From positions 41,418,001-41,482,000 of the forward strand of contig CM060733.1 of assembly GCA_030704615.1 (NCBI GenBank): DNA of 64,000 nt, given 5' to 3'. Positions 48,044 to 60,045 of the stretch are shown piece by piece. The stretch comes from Takakia lepidozioides (taxonomy: Eukaryota > Streptophyta > Takakiopsida > Takakiales > Takakiaceae). Every line of letters starts with the position of its first letter. Position 1 is the stretch's first letter. The notes below the pieces were generated by a model. The model made no database searches, was not told the DNA's origin, and saw only the letters and a program-made list of their open reading frames with translations. The position numbers and the translations under genes are program-made.

Positions 48044-48064
48044 GTACTAGGCTGGGGACTCTTT

Positions 48065-48240
48065 CCCGTCTTTCATCTGCAGAGAGGAGAGGAAATGAAA
48101 TGGTGCTTTATAACGTCCGCGGAAAGCTCATAGAGCTTATGGGACAAAATGGAAAGAAAAACATGAGAGAAAACAGGAAACCAGAGTCAAAGATAAGAAC
48201 TATTGTTTGAGTGATTGTCTAAGCAGAGAGGAGAGGAGAA
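48065..48240 (-). mobile_element. LINE 3' UTR fragment (5'-truncated insertion)
   Basis: On the minus strand it ends with TTTCCGCGGACGTTATAAAG then CACCATTTCATTTCC. It matches the 3' UTR of the minus-strand LINE at 12.56-12.69 kb with few changes. Severe 5' truncation is typical of target-primed reverse transcription. Confidence 0.78.
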
Positions 48241-48911
48241 ATGACTGTGCACTTACCATGCAACCTCAAATTGAACTTTTTCAGGTGTCATAGTAAAAAC
48301 GTGAAACAAAGAGAAGTCATCATATCTAGGAGATTTTGCAACCACGTGGAATCAAGACTGAGAGTAGTTTCATATGAAATGCCTCTATACCAATTGCAGC
48401 TGCTTGATTGCTAGGGCATCATCCTGGGGGAAGTGGAAAGTTAAGTGTGTGAATCTTAGACGAATTGTGCAAAAGAAACAAACCCTTGCCTGATTCTTTC
48501 AACTTTAGTGTTCTCTGAAACTTGTCAAATCCAAACAAACGACTCAGTACAGTGGAAGTGAGATGTACAAGACTCCTTACCGTTCCTACCTCCTTGGGCT
48601 TTTCCTTGGATTGGGATGGTGAATTTGAAGCATGATCCCATCTATTTTCTCCACCCAGAGACCCAGTTTCAGGAATGCGACATGCTGGCACTGATCTGTG
48701 TCAACTACCTATTGAAATGCTGTCAAAGGACGTGTTTCTCCTGTGGACCTAAATACATGTGTTTCTTTACGTGCTCTCCTTCCCTCTCTCATTGTGCCAT
48801 GAGGCCTTGGGCAAGTTTTCCAGTCTCTTTGGTTTTTTGTTCTCTAATTGTTTGTTTGTTAGGTGTTGGTTCTCCCCTAAGCTCTTTTGCTTTGAGTTGA
48901 CATTATGAAGT
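48241..48911. other. Intergenic or intronic stretch, no recognised exon
   Basis: I searched this stretch for a second mitochondrial-carrier exon and saw none. Short ORFs have no motif. Confidence 0.4.
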
Positions 48912-51900
48912 TTGTTTCTTTTCCTCTCTATTGCAATTCGTGTAACTGAAGGATTTGGTACTCTAAATGGTTTACCAATCCTCAAAGTCTACACAAGACG
49001 AGCAAAATCTATACACGGGGTAATTGTCCCCAAGCAGTCTGACGGACAATCTGCCCCTATGTGTGCGGAGCCTGTGCGTCGTGTAACTGAAGATTTTGGT
49101 ACCCTGAATGGTTTACCAATTCTCAAAGTTTACACAAGACGAGCAAAATCTACACATGGGGTAACTGTCCCCCCTTTGCAGAATGGTTGGCCGTCCAGGA
49201 GCAATCACAAGCTACCTAGACGACAAACAATTCACACGCAAAGGGCTGGCTTGCAGCTGGCCACTTTCAACTTCTCAGGGTTGACCAACCAAAGGAAACA
49301 ACTTGAAGTGGGACAAGTTCTTCGGACTAATGATATTCATATCTGTGCTGGGATAAACTGGTTGGAGATGTCATTGGTTATAAATGGGCAGGTAAGATGT
49401 GTACTCTCAAGGCAGCCTCTGCCAAACGCGGTCAAAAAGGGATCGGATTCTTTGTCCGTGATTTCTTGTTTGACAATTGTGAAATTATCAACAAGGGTTT
49501 GAGGTACGAGCATAGTATCTGGCTAAAACTGAATTTGAAGGGCGGCATGAGTACAAAGGACCTCTTTGTTGGTTGTGTTCACATGCCCACAGAGGGGACC
49601 CTTAGTGCTGACGCAGACAAGGCCTTCGAAGATGTAAAGCTGGACTGTGCTTCGTTCCTTGCCAAAGGTCAGGTGGTACTATTGGGGGACTTCGATGCCC
49701 GGGTGGGCAAAGGGATCCATCAGGACGATATCATTGGACCTTTTGGTGAGGACGAGCTGAATTCTAATGGCAGACGGTTAATTAACTGTCTAGAAGAGCT
49801 TCAGCTTTTGACCTTGAATAACAGGACAAGAGGTGACCAAGTGCAGTGGACTCGTGAGAAACCCCAAACTGGGGAACGTTCCATTGTGGACTATATCATA
49901 ATGGACAAAATTTTGTTCCCCCAGTGTGCCAATGTGTTGATCGACAGAACTGATATTGATACCTCTGACCACTTCCTGGTTTGGACTGAGATCAAAAGGT
50001 GTTTTTCCCACCACCAAGAGATCTGTGAAACGTTCGATTCGGAAGTGGCGCATAGAAAAATTCCACAATGAGGAGGTCAATGCTGAGTACGTCCAGGCCT
50101 TGCAAGAGGCTCTCCCTCATTTTGTCCAATCGATCCAAGAACTTCAGTCACGCGCTGTTAACGCAAGAAATGAAGTCGAAAGAGCAGTGGACTCTTGGGA
50201 GAGTTTCGTTTCCTCCGTGGCTGACAAGATCATTGGGAGGAAACTAATTGTCTGCGGTAGAGCAGTTAATTGGTGGACTAATGAGATTAAACTCAAGATA
50301 GCTGAGAGACGAGCCCTCTATAAAGAGTGCTGCAATTTGGAAACCAACAGAGAATTGTGGGCGAGGTACTACCAGCTCCGTAAAGATATCAATCAGCTTG
50401 TTAGGTCTCAGAAGAAATTATACTGGGACAAGTTAGACAGTGAAATAAACTCAAACCACCATGGTGGTAATGACAAGAAATTCTGGTTGGCCCTTCAAAG
50501 TTTGTACAAGCCGAAAAACGGTCAGCAAGTACAAGCGCTGAAGACTACTAAAGGTGCAGTGGTGACTTCATCGGTTGACATTGTCAAAACCTTTGAAACT
50601 CACTACAGTATCCTTGGCAGAACTTCTAGGTCTAACAGTGAGGGGTCTTCTGCTGAATGGAGGGACACAGTTGGAAAAACTGTTCCTATGATTCAAAACA
50701 GCCCTGATGAACTGGAGTATATTTCAATGGCTTATAATGCTCCCATTAGTTCTTCTGAGATTGTGGAAGCAATTGAACATTTAAATGGATATAAAGCTGG
50801 TGGACCTGATGGTATTGTCAACGAGCTTATCAAGCACGGTGGCGATCCCATGATAGAGGCCCTAGTTCTCCTCTTTAACCTTATCTGGAGACTGAAATGA
50901 TCCCCTTTCGCTGGCGACAGGGGTCATTGTCAATCTATACAAGAAGGGTGACAGAGAAGAACCGGGGAACTACCGTGGCATCACGCTCCTCAATGCTGTT
51001 GGCAAGACATTCTGCAGAGTTATAAGTACTCGTCTCGAGGTTGATCTGGAGTCTAGAGGTTGTTTCCACGAAGGCCAAGCTGGCTTTCGGCGAAACAGGG
51101 GCTGTGTGGATCATATCTTCACTCTAAGCCAGATTATCCAGGGAAGGAAAAAGAAGGGAAACCCACTTATGTCTTTTTCCTGGATGTCAAATATGACACA
51201 GTGTAGAGATGGCCTATGGTTCCGCCTCTGGTTTTGTGGGATCAAGGGAAAGATGTGGAGAGTTGTCCACAACTTGTATGCTCACACCAAAGCTGTGTCA
51301 CTGTTAACGGACATAAGTCCTTCTTTGACATAGACCAAGGTGTAGCTCAAGGATGTACTCTCTCCCCTCTGCTCTTCAACGTTTTCATCATCAATCAACT
51401 CCTCGAGGATGTGGAAAGTGAGGGATTTGGGTTAAGGGTGGGTGATACCACCATACCAGCCCTTATGTTTGGCGGATGACTTCGCAGGCATAGGGGAGAC
51501 TCCAACCAATCTCCAGGAGTTGATTGATTGCGCGAAGAGATACTTTGATCTTTGGGGGCTAGAGGCTAATGTCAGCAAATGTGCAGTGGTAGCATTCAAC
51601 GACAGAGGAGAGGGAGGAAGTGATCTTAAGTGGCAGTGGGGTAGCCAAGATCCCGGTCCCCCCTTCCTACACTTACCTGGGCGTTGAGTTCTCCTCCAAT
51701 TGTAATTGGGATGCACATATCCGGAAAGTTGTTCAAACTGGCAGGGCAAAGCTCTGGCGCTCACTAAATTTTCCCACTGCAGAGGGGTCAACTCTGAGGT
51801 TAAGAAAACCATGCTTTGTCGCGCTATTAGACCTGCCTTGGAATACGGATCTGCTATATGGGTTGATAACTCCAACCAGGCTAAGTCTCTATCCTTTCAA

Positions 51901-52364
51901 GTGGGGGTGCTTAAGGAGTGTATGTCAGCATGCTCCAAAACAGCCAATGTGGCTGTTCGGGGTGAGTTTGGCATTCCATCCTTAAGCTCCCGACGAGATG
52001 AATTCAAGGTCAGATGGTGGGGTCAGCTGCAACATATGCCCAACACCAGATATCCTAAGTTAATCGACTCTATATCTTGGAACAGGACCGCCCTGTCAAA
52101 CAGGCTAAGTCCTGGCAGAAGAGAGTAGAAGAGATCCTCAAGGACCTGGACCTGGATCCGCAAGTCTTGACCCTGCTGGATAAATCTGACTTAGAGGCTG
52201 TAGTGTCCTCAGCCATGTCTGTTGCCTGAGATTGTCTGATGAAAATGAAGTTAGGCAGAAAATCTTCCCTTAACTTGTTTCCAGTCTGTGACATGGGGGA
52301 GGACATCTTGGATGACCCAGGGTCTACCACTCTCGGCACTAGACTGAAATTTAAACTCAGGGCA
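48912..52364 (+). mobile_element. LINE (non-LTR retrotransposon) with endonuclease and reverse transcriptase, frameshifted, 3' end lost in gap
   Basis: Open frame 48912-49502 contains an in-frame tandem duplication and then LQLATFNFSGLTNQRKQLE, the start of an APE-type endonuclease. 49397-50071 continues with LFVGCVHMPTEGTLSADADK, VVLLGDFDARVGKG and DTSDHFLVWTEIKR (SDH signature). After a frameshift near 50000 the frame 49956-50900 reaches HLNGYKAGGPDGIVNELIKH. Later frames give GNYRGITLLNAVGKTFCRVI, DQGVAQGCTLSPLLFNVFI and the catalytic CLADDFAGIGET (A-D-D). About six frame changes or stops make it inactive. The C-terminal part (LGTRLKFKLRA) runs into the N gap where the zinc knuckle is expected. 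Confidence 0.88.
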
Positions 52365-52864
52365 NNNNNNNNNNNNNNNNNNNNNNNNNNNNNNNNNNNN
52401 NNNNNNNNNNNNNNNNNNNNNNNNNNNNNNNNNNNNNNNNNNNNNNNNNNNNNNNNNNNNNNNNNNNNNNNNNNNNNNNNNNNNNNNNNNNNNNNNNNNN
52501 NNNNNNNNNNNNNNNNNNNNNNNNNNNNNNNNNNNNNNNNNNNNNNNNNNNNNNNNNNNNNNNNNNNNNNNNNNNNNNNNNNNNNNNNNNNNNNNNNNNN
52601 NNNNNNNNNNNNNNNNNNNNNNNNNNNNNNNNNNNNNNNNNNNNNNNNNNNNNNNNNNNNNNNNNNNNNNNNNNNNNNNNNNNNNNNNNNNNNNNNNNNN
52701 NNNNNNNNNNNNNNNNNNNNNNNNNNNNNNNNNNNNNNNNNNNNNNNNNNNNNNNNNNNNNNNNNNNNNNNNNNNNNNNNNNNNNNNNNNNNNNNNNNNN
52801 NNNNNNNNNNNNNNNNNNNNNNNNNNNNNNNNNNNNNNNNNNNNNNNNNNNNNNNNNNNNNNNN
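52365..52864. other. Assembly gap, 500 N
   Basis: Exactly 500 undetermined bases, a conventional placeholder size, so the true distance is unknown. It falls between a LINE 3' region and a Ty3/gypsy region, as expected where repeats break assembly. Confidence 0.98.
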
Positions 52865-53199
52865 CACAGACCTGAACAGCAACGGTGACCAGTTATAATG
52901 TGAAGCCGGAAGGGCGAGAAACAGTCATGGACTTTGATGATTCTATGCCAGTAATCCAATTGAGAATGGAAGACTAACTAACTGATGTACTGATCGAGGG
53001 AGGTTATGGCGAAATATCATGACAGAACCAATTAAGGAAGAAGCTTGGTCTAAGTAACATAAACCAACCCCATTTTATGTAAAAAATGGCAGATCAAAGA
53101 AGTGTAAACAAAACCATTGGATTGATAAGAGGAGTTAAGATAAAGATATAGAAGATGATCGTTATGATCACAGTAAAAATGTGTTGAAGAGGATGAAGT

Positions 53200-56100
53200 C
53201 AGGGGATTACTCCTTATATTGGGACGTCCGTGGCTGAAACAGGCCAGGGTATTCCATGACTGGGAATTCTCAGTTATTAACTGGCATAATGGGATGCACC
53301 GAGATACAAATTACCCACTAAGAAATCTAGTAGATACCTGCTACGAGAAGACCTCGAGGGGTCAGAGAGTATGACTGGAGGGGAGAGGACTGGATGAGGA
53401 GCAGGAAGTACCCTGTTCGCTGCCTACCAGAGTGGAGCAGGTGCAGAGATGCGGCTGGAAGGCCAAGGTTGTGTAAGAGGTATGTGCTGGGTGTAGGTCA
53501 AGCAACACCAATTGAGAGGAACCAGCAGTTACCCACCACATTCTATGAAGGAAAGAGAAGGAGAAATTGGAAATCCTAGAGTACCAGCCACTGTGAGTTT
53601 ACAGGATGAAGTTGTGATTGGTGCGACAATCACAGCTGATGAGCAGTGAGGAAGTGAATGTGGGAACTGAAGGAGGAACCGAGGGGATGGTGAAGGTAGG
53701 AGCTGATTTGGAACCAGAAATTCTTGAGGAAGCTAAGAGCTGTTCATCAAATATAGAGATGTATTTGCTTAGAGTACGAGGATCTTAAAGGGTACCACCT
53801 GAGATCTGTCAGCATAAGATTGAACTGGAACAAGGGTCAGTACCAATTAACAGGCAAGGTACAGAATGAATCCCAACTATGCACAGAAGGTTGGAGAAGA
53901 CGATCAGAAGTTGGCTGAGGCTAAGTTTATATACCCGATAGAGTATACAACTGGTTGTCACTCATTGTGAAGTTCCATGAAGAATGGTAAACTGAAAGGT
54001 TTGTGTGACTATAAGAAGTTGAATAGCTTGCCCGGAAGAAGGATCCATTCCCTTTACCATTCACAAAGAATACTGGACACTATTCACCGCATGAGATGTA
54101 CTCATTCCTGGACTGGCTTCAGTGGTTATAATCAAGTGCAAGTGGCAGAAAAGACAGGGAAAGACAACTTTCCATCACAGACTGGGGTGCTTATGCATAC
54201 AAAGTCATGCCCTTTGGACTTTGTAATGCACCAGAACCTTTCAGAGAGTGATAAGTGAATCTTTCATGAGTATCTGGATGATTTCATGTAGGTGTTCTGG
54301 ATGAGTTCAGTGTGTACAGCTCTAAGAGTGAGCACTTGCATAAATTGGAGTTATGTTTGGCCAGATGCAGGATGACGGGTCTGGGCCTGAAATCCAGAGC
54401 AATGTATTTTCTGTGTGACAAAACATCAGGGGTGCTCTTGGGACACATTGTGTGCAAGAAATGACTTCTTGTGGATCCAGAAAGACCAGGCCATTAAAGC
54501 CTCTCCACCCACAGTAAATGCTAAGAGTTTAAGGAGATTACTGGACAAACCAGTTATTACCAAAGATTGTCAGACAGTTATGCACAGATAGCAGCACCAT
54601 TGAGAAGCTTCTGAAGAAAGAGGCAGTGTTTGCATGGATAGCTGAATGTCAACAGGCTTTTGAGGAACTGACATTGTCAATAACAACTACACCTGTACTG
54701 ATTAATCCTCACTAGCAGGAAATATTTCATGTTCACTGTGATGCTCAGGAGAAGCATTGGAGCATTGTTAGCCCAAAATATTACAGGAAAGAGGATTCAC
54801 CTGTGTACTATGCTAGCCGATTGATGAACAGTGCTGAAGGGAATTATAGCACAACGGAAAGAGAAGCATTGGCAATGATCTATGCAGTGAAGAAATTCAG
54901 GCATTACTTGTTGGGCAAGAAGTTTATATTTTATGTGGATCACCCAGGCTCTGATATTACGTGGTGAACAAGCCTCTGGTAAGTGGAAGAAATAGGCAAG
55001 ATGGTTGATAATCTTGCACGAGTTTGAGTTCGAGGTTGTTTACAAGCCAGGAAGGTTGCATCTTGTGGCAGACCACTTGTCACGCCTATCAACAGGAGAG
55101 CCAGCCCAACGGAGTAGACGACCAATTACCAGATGCGAGGTTTATTTGAAGTAGAGGTGCAGGGAAGTGCAGATGACTGGTTAGATTGGCAGTGGCCATC
55201 AGATACTACCTTACTCATGGTCAATGCCCACCAAGTTATGGAAAGGAGCAGAGGAAGAGAATTGCTATCAAGGCTTTACCTTATACAATGATAGGGAACA
55301 GAATGTATAAGCTAGGACCAGATGGAGTACTGAGCGATGCTTGTACCACCATGAAGTAAATAAAGTTTGGAGGAAGTTCATAAAGGAGTGGCAAGAGGCC
55401 ATTTTGGAGAAGAGACTACCAGTAGGAAGATATTACTTGCAGGGTACTGGTGGCCTACTTTGTTCAAGGATGTACACAAGTACGCTAAAACTTGTGATGA
55501 GTGTCAGAGGTGGGGACCATTGCAGAGATTGGAAAGATGGCTTTGCATCCTACGATGCCTACTGAACCTTCAGAAAGGGGGACGGGGACTTTGTTGGACC
55601 AATAAACCCCACCAGCCAAGAATACACAGAACAAGTATATAATCACAGGCCACTGATTATACTACGAGGTGGGTGGAAGCTAAAGCACTGAGGGACAACA
55701 CAGCTAAGTCCATAGCAGGTTCTTGTATGAGAACATACTTACACGATTGGCTATCCCATGCGAATTTATCAGTGACCAGGGAAGTCACTTCATCAATGAG
55801 ACCATAGAACTCGACTAAGGAATTCATGATTGTGCATAGAAAGAGTACCAACTATTACCCACAGGGTAATGGACAGGCAGAGGCTACAACAAAATACTAT
55901 GTACCATCTGGCTAAGATAGTCACTGCGAACAAAACAGATTGGGATACAAAACTGCTGACAGCTTTGTGGTCATACGGGATTCATATAAAGTCACCACTA
56001 AGTATACACCTTACAATTAGTTTATGGTATGGAAGCTTTACTTCCGTGGAGTTCTTGTTACCTACTATGAGGAACTGAATGGGGAAGAAGAAGGGAATTG

Positions 56101-56500
56101 GAAGATTCAATTAAGGTCAGGAAACATGGAATTATACCATGTGGAGAAAGTACGAGCTGATGCAGCTAACAACATGACCAGAATTCAGATGAAGAGGAAG
56201 GACCAGTTGATGAAGGGAAGTTAAAGACTTTTAAGACGGGGGATTTGGTTTGGGTTGCAGAAGAAGGGTAAGATAAGCTTCTAAGCTTAAATCACCATGG
56301 AAAGGACCTTATGTCATACAGAAGATGTATGATAACAACACCGCCCATGTTACAAACCATTAACAAAGAGATGCTGGGAAGAGTCGATGCAATAAATTGA
56401 AGGGGTACAGTGGTATCCATGACAAACCATTGCGCATGATTTGCATGTTGAAACGCGGAAGCAGTCATGGGCTGACAGTGATACCACGGAGTATGGAGCA
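53200..56500 (+). pseudogene. Decayed Ty3/gypsy pol (protease tail, RT, RNase H, integrase)
   Basis: Recognisable pieces appear in pol order but in shifting frames: LGRPWLKQARVFHDWEFSVI (after protease, 53.22 kb), EYEDLKGVPPEICQHKIELE (53.77 kb), MKNGKLKGLCDYKKLN and FSGYNQVQVAEKTGKD (RT, 54.0-54.2 kb), a degenerate F-L-D-D-F-S-V-Y (54.29 kb), SYYQRFVRQYAQIAAPL, YYASRLMNSAEGNYSTTERE and KKFRHYLLGKKFIFYVDH (RNase H, 54.5-54.95 kb), LAGYWWPTLFKDVHKYAKTC (integrase zinc domain, 55.44 kb) and TNYYPQGNGQAEATTKYY (core end, 55.85 kb). The C-terminus extends to KGYSGIHDKPLRMI at 56.4 kb. Wording resembles non-chromodomain Tat/Athila-type elements more than the 27-35 kb element. Not functional. Confidence 0.82.
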
Positions 56501-56546
56501 CTCGTCGCTAGTCCGAGCGTATATGACCAGTGCGGGTAGTACAGGC

Positions 56547-56885
56547 GCGACACAGCCTATCATAGCCCATCACAGTGTGACACAGCCTATCACAGCCCAT
56601 CACAGTGTGGCACAGCCTATCACAGTCCATCACAGTGTGGCACAGCCTATAACAAACCATCATAGTGTGGCACAACCTATCACAGCCCATTCCGGCGCGA
56701 CAGAGCCTATCACAGCCCAGCACGGAGCGAACAAGGCCTATAACAGACCATACAGGTGACCCAGCCTATCACAACCTACCACAACGGGTCACAGCCTATC
56801 ACAGCTTACCACAGTACAACACATCCTATCACAGCGTACCACAGTATGACACAGTCTGTCACAGCTCACACAGCCTAAGGGTGTT
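56547..56885 (+). repeat. CACAGCC minisatellite, locus 2 (10/30-bp period)
   Basis: Same decamer CACAGCCYAT and 30-bp superunit as at 36.75 kb, but longer and more diverged at its right end, where CACAACC and CACATCC variants appear. No stops occur in one minus-strand frame, so a shadow ORF rich in GCDRLCHTVM is seen. Confidence 0.85.
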
Positions 56886-58150
56886 AACAATCCAAAGGAT
56901 CAGTGTGACCAGGATGTGGGTTAACATCCGGAGGTTGCCGGCGGGGAAAAGGGGAAGGAGACCAGTTTAAAAATGGACACGTGGACGCCAGGGCGAGACC
57001 CACAGCCGGACATGAAGTACAAGAATGGGTGTCATCAAGAAAGCATACAGGCCGTCAAAGTACCTACCCGGTACAGCAAATAATTGTGGGCCATTAATGC
57101 ATTGGTACCAGGGTAACGGAGCTCCTTTTCGAGTTCAGAAAAGGGAATTAAATTACGAAACCAATCACAGAGCCAACAGCCAATCACGAGCCAAAATTAC
57201 CTGCACAGGGTATTTTCCAAGAAGCGAAATCAAGAAATTTGAGGGATTTGAGTGCAAGAGCGACGTCGTTCCAAGTAACGGGCGTCTCGACGGGGGACAA
57301 TCAAAACTATAGCGCTTGAAGCTATGGCGGAAAATAACAGACTACACGCTCGCCTTACTACTTACGCAGTGGCACAAGGACAGACGAACGGAGAGTACAT
57401 TTTCTATAAGTCGATACTTGCAAGCCCCGCAGGCTTACAAACACTTACCAATGCATTCTGCGCCAGAACATCTTTTTTATGCTCTTGTGCCCTGCAGGCG
57501 TTTTTCAGTTGTTGCAACCAAAACCAATCTGTTTGTCCAGAATGAGAGAGATGAGAGGAATGGAAAGCCACACAATCTTACAGAGGCGCAAACGATCGCA
57601 TTGCACCACAGGCGGTGCTGCCAAGCTACGAAGGAGCTGCGATTGGAGGGATTGCTACGCAAGGGACTGGTCCTTGCATCATTCGGCAGTTTCATGATAC
57701 AATTTCTTCAAAACTTTGAGCCTCGGACAGAATTACTCAGGTGAGGGGAGTAGATATAGAAATTACTCCCCAGTACCTGCAGCAACTGTTTGATTTGCCA
57801 TCAGGAACATGTGGAGGTGGATGAGCACAGGGCAAGATTGCCAGCTAGGGAATTTGTTCCAAGAATGGAGTTTCTTTAAACTCAGGTTTTGCTTGTACCA
57901 AAGCCGAGTACCCAGGGCTTAGGGAGGTTGGCCAATCTTGAATGTTCTGTTTGCCATGAAACAGAACCAACAGTATTTGAGCAGGTCCTTCACAGAGGAG
58001 ATCTTGAAAGCTTTGAGGAGAGAGGATGTTGCTTGGGCAGAGTTAATGTACAAAGGATTGGTGGACGAGATGAAGAGGTTAATAGGCACTGCTGCGAAGT
58101 TTCCGATCATTGTGTCCGGTCCAATCATTGCTCAAAAAATTTAAACTCTG
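56886..58150 (+). pseudogene. Retroelement ORF copy 2 (homologue of 36.9-38.2 kb), frameshifted
   Basis: The spacer phrase GTCAAAGTACCTA and TTAATGCATT are shared with locus 1. The coding part shows ITDYTLALLLTQWHKDRRTE, RYLQAPQAYKHLPM, FLQNFEPRTELLR and NVLFAMKQNQQYLSRSFTEE in three frames. The CCHC knuckle present in locus 1 is not visible here. It continues into the coiled-coil ORF at 58349. Confidence 0.65.
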
Positions 58151-58348
58151 CATACTTGATACTCGGGAGAGAAAGGAGATGGGAGTGTTTGAAACAGAAA
58201 CAACTGCAGTTGAAGAGCAAGGCTCTTCACATAGTGAGGGTGGGCTGGCAGTGCAACCCCAGTCTAAGAGACAGAGGTGGGGAAAGACTTGTAGTGCGGA
58301 TTCCACTGGCTTCACGGAAAACGCGTATGATAATGTTCTCAAGCTCTT

Positions 58349-59744
58349 GTGCAGGAAGGGGCACAGCAGCATAGAGAGCTGCTATTATTGGAAGCAGGGC
58401 CTTCAGAGAGAGAGGAGGAAGTCACTTCGATGTCACAGCTACTACAACCAATTGACTCTGTTGTTTTAGAGGCTCCACAATTAGTATATGCTGTGGCATC
58501 ACCAACAATTGCTCTGGAAGGAGAACGGTTGGACATACCAACTACAGAGCAGGTCGTGGCTGAAATTGAGAAGGGTGACCTTCTCTATGAAAATTCTGGC
58601 TTGGTCAGGGAAACAGTGATTCCGGAGGTGCAGCGGTTGTCCAGGGGAAACCCTGCTATTGTTGTAATACCCACACCTGTGACGGAGGTACCACAAGTAG
58701 AATGTCAAGACACTGCAGCACCTGTAGCGGATGAGGTGGTTCAGGAAGAAAATCTGGTGGGGCAATGGCCTGAATGGTTCGTGAGGCATCACACTGTTGA
58801 GGATCTGGGAGAACAACAGCAAGCTCACAATGATGACCCTCAGCAGGCCATGCTTATGAGTTTTATAAGCAGGACACTTAATTTGTTAGGCACTTATGTG
58901 AAATCCCATGTTCCATCTACCCAATTGATAGCTTTGAGAGAGGAACTCAGGAAGGAGTTTGAGGCTCGACTTGCCACTGAGTGTGCAAACAAGGTCAATG
59001 AGGAGGTCACTCTCAAGATACAGCAAGAGTTAGAAAGTACAAAAGCTGCTTTGCAATTGGCCAAGGAACATTTGATTGAAGAAGGCCTCGCGCAAGACCA
59101 GTTGCACGAAGCACATAAGCAACAGCTATACCAAATGCAGGTGAAACATGAGAGCAAGTTGCAAGAAGTGAATGCTGCAGACAGTACATGAGAGGATGGC
59201 CATACAATGTGCTACACTCACAACTACGCTTGAGCAAACTACATTAGAAGTTAACAACCAAGCGAAAAGATGTGTGAAGGCACAGGCCGATAATCTCGAG
59301 CAGACGAAACTCATTATTGATATGAAGAATACAATCTGTCGCAACGAGAATACTTTCAAGCAATACAGGCAGGTTGAAGCTGACCAAGAGAGGTACATCC
59401 TGGAATTGCAACAAACGGTCATGGCCAATAGAAATGAACTCTCTGTCGCTAACAAGGCTTGGAAAGAAGCCAATAATCTGGCTGCTGCCTATGCGAGTTT
59501 GGTTGAACCTCATGCGAAGCGCATGGAGGCTTTACAGCAGCAGATAGATGTGTACAAGCTCACAGAGGAGCAGACTCTCAGGGGTGCCACAAACAACTTG
59601 GTGGATAACCACCTTATGCAGCTCTGGTTAACACAAGGGCCGGTGGGAGGTTTGCTATTTCATGAGCATGAGCGGCATGAGCGGCATGAGCAGAGTAGTA
59701 AGACAATCGGTTTTCATGAGCAGAAGTACAAATTTCGAAAATAA
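58349..59744 (+). CDS. Coiled-coil protein of a retroelement, two overlapping frames
   Basis: Frame 58349-59191 (no good ATG; continues from upstream sequence) encodes acidic and Val/Pro-rich sequence, then helical heptad-like sequence (EELRKEFEARLATECANKVN, LKIQQELESTKAALQLAKEH). It stops at 59191, and frame 59172-59744 carries the coiled coil on (LEQTTLEVNNQAKRCVKAQA, RYILELQQTVMANRNELSVA), so one frameshift near 59180 splits a single long coiled coil of over 250 residues. A Cys/His cluster, CRKGHSSIESC, lies in the 58110 frame just upstream and may be a degenerate knuckle. No database family recognised. It lies downstream of a pol region on the same strand, the place of an extra 3' ORF in some Ty3 lineages; equally it may be the gag of the next element. 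Confidence 0.5.
59655..59735 (+). repeat. Short CATGAGC/GGCATGAGC tandem repeats
   Basis: CATGAGC occurs four times within about 35 bp at 59661-59694, partly as the 9-mer GGCATGAGC, and again near 59720. The complement GCTCATG appears at about 59838 and 59869, so the two sides are in inverted arrangement next to the transposase 3' end. Confidence 0.6.
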
Positions 59745-59884
59745 AAAACAATAAAAACAATAATTTAATGCAATGTGTCAGGAAAAACAAATATATTATT
59801 CGGCCCCTTGAAGGGAAAATTGCAGTTTTGACAGTTGTGCTCATGATATTTCGTCTTCCGCTCATGCCAATTCCAGCGACATGT

Positions 59885-60045
59885 GCAAATATGGCGCCGA
59901 ATTTCGCGGTAATAGGGTCCGTAACCTGAAAAAACGGCGACGTATTTCGCGTAATAGGTCTCTCTGGCAAAAAATGGTGCCGAATTCCGCGGCTATAGGT
60001 CCCCTCATGACAGGTAATTCGGCGCCATTTTTCCAGTGCATGTTC
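59885..60045. repeat. GGCGCCGAATT-type palindromic motifs beside the transposase 3' end
   Basis: ATGGCGCCGAATTTCGCGG at 59891, ATGGTGCCGAATTCCGCGG at 59977 and GGTAATTCGGCGCCATTTTT at 60015 share the core of the big array at 62.1-64 kb. They interrupt the transposase frame, which loses homology at about 60055. Confidence 0.7.

Noticed and set aside
52070-52959. ORFs spanning the N run
   Set aside because: They consist largely of undetermined bases.
56508-56723. Minus-strand Cys-rich ORF (GCDRLCHTVM repeats)
   Set aside because: Shadow of the CACAGCC minisatellite.
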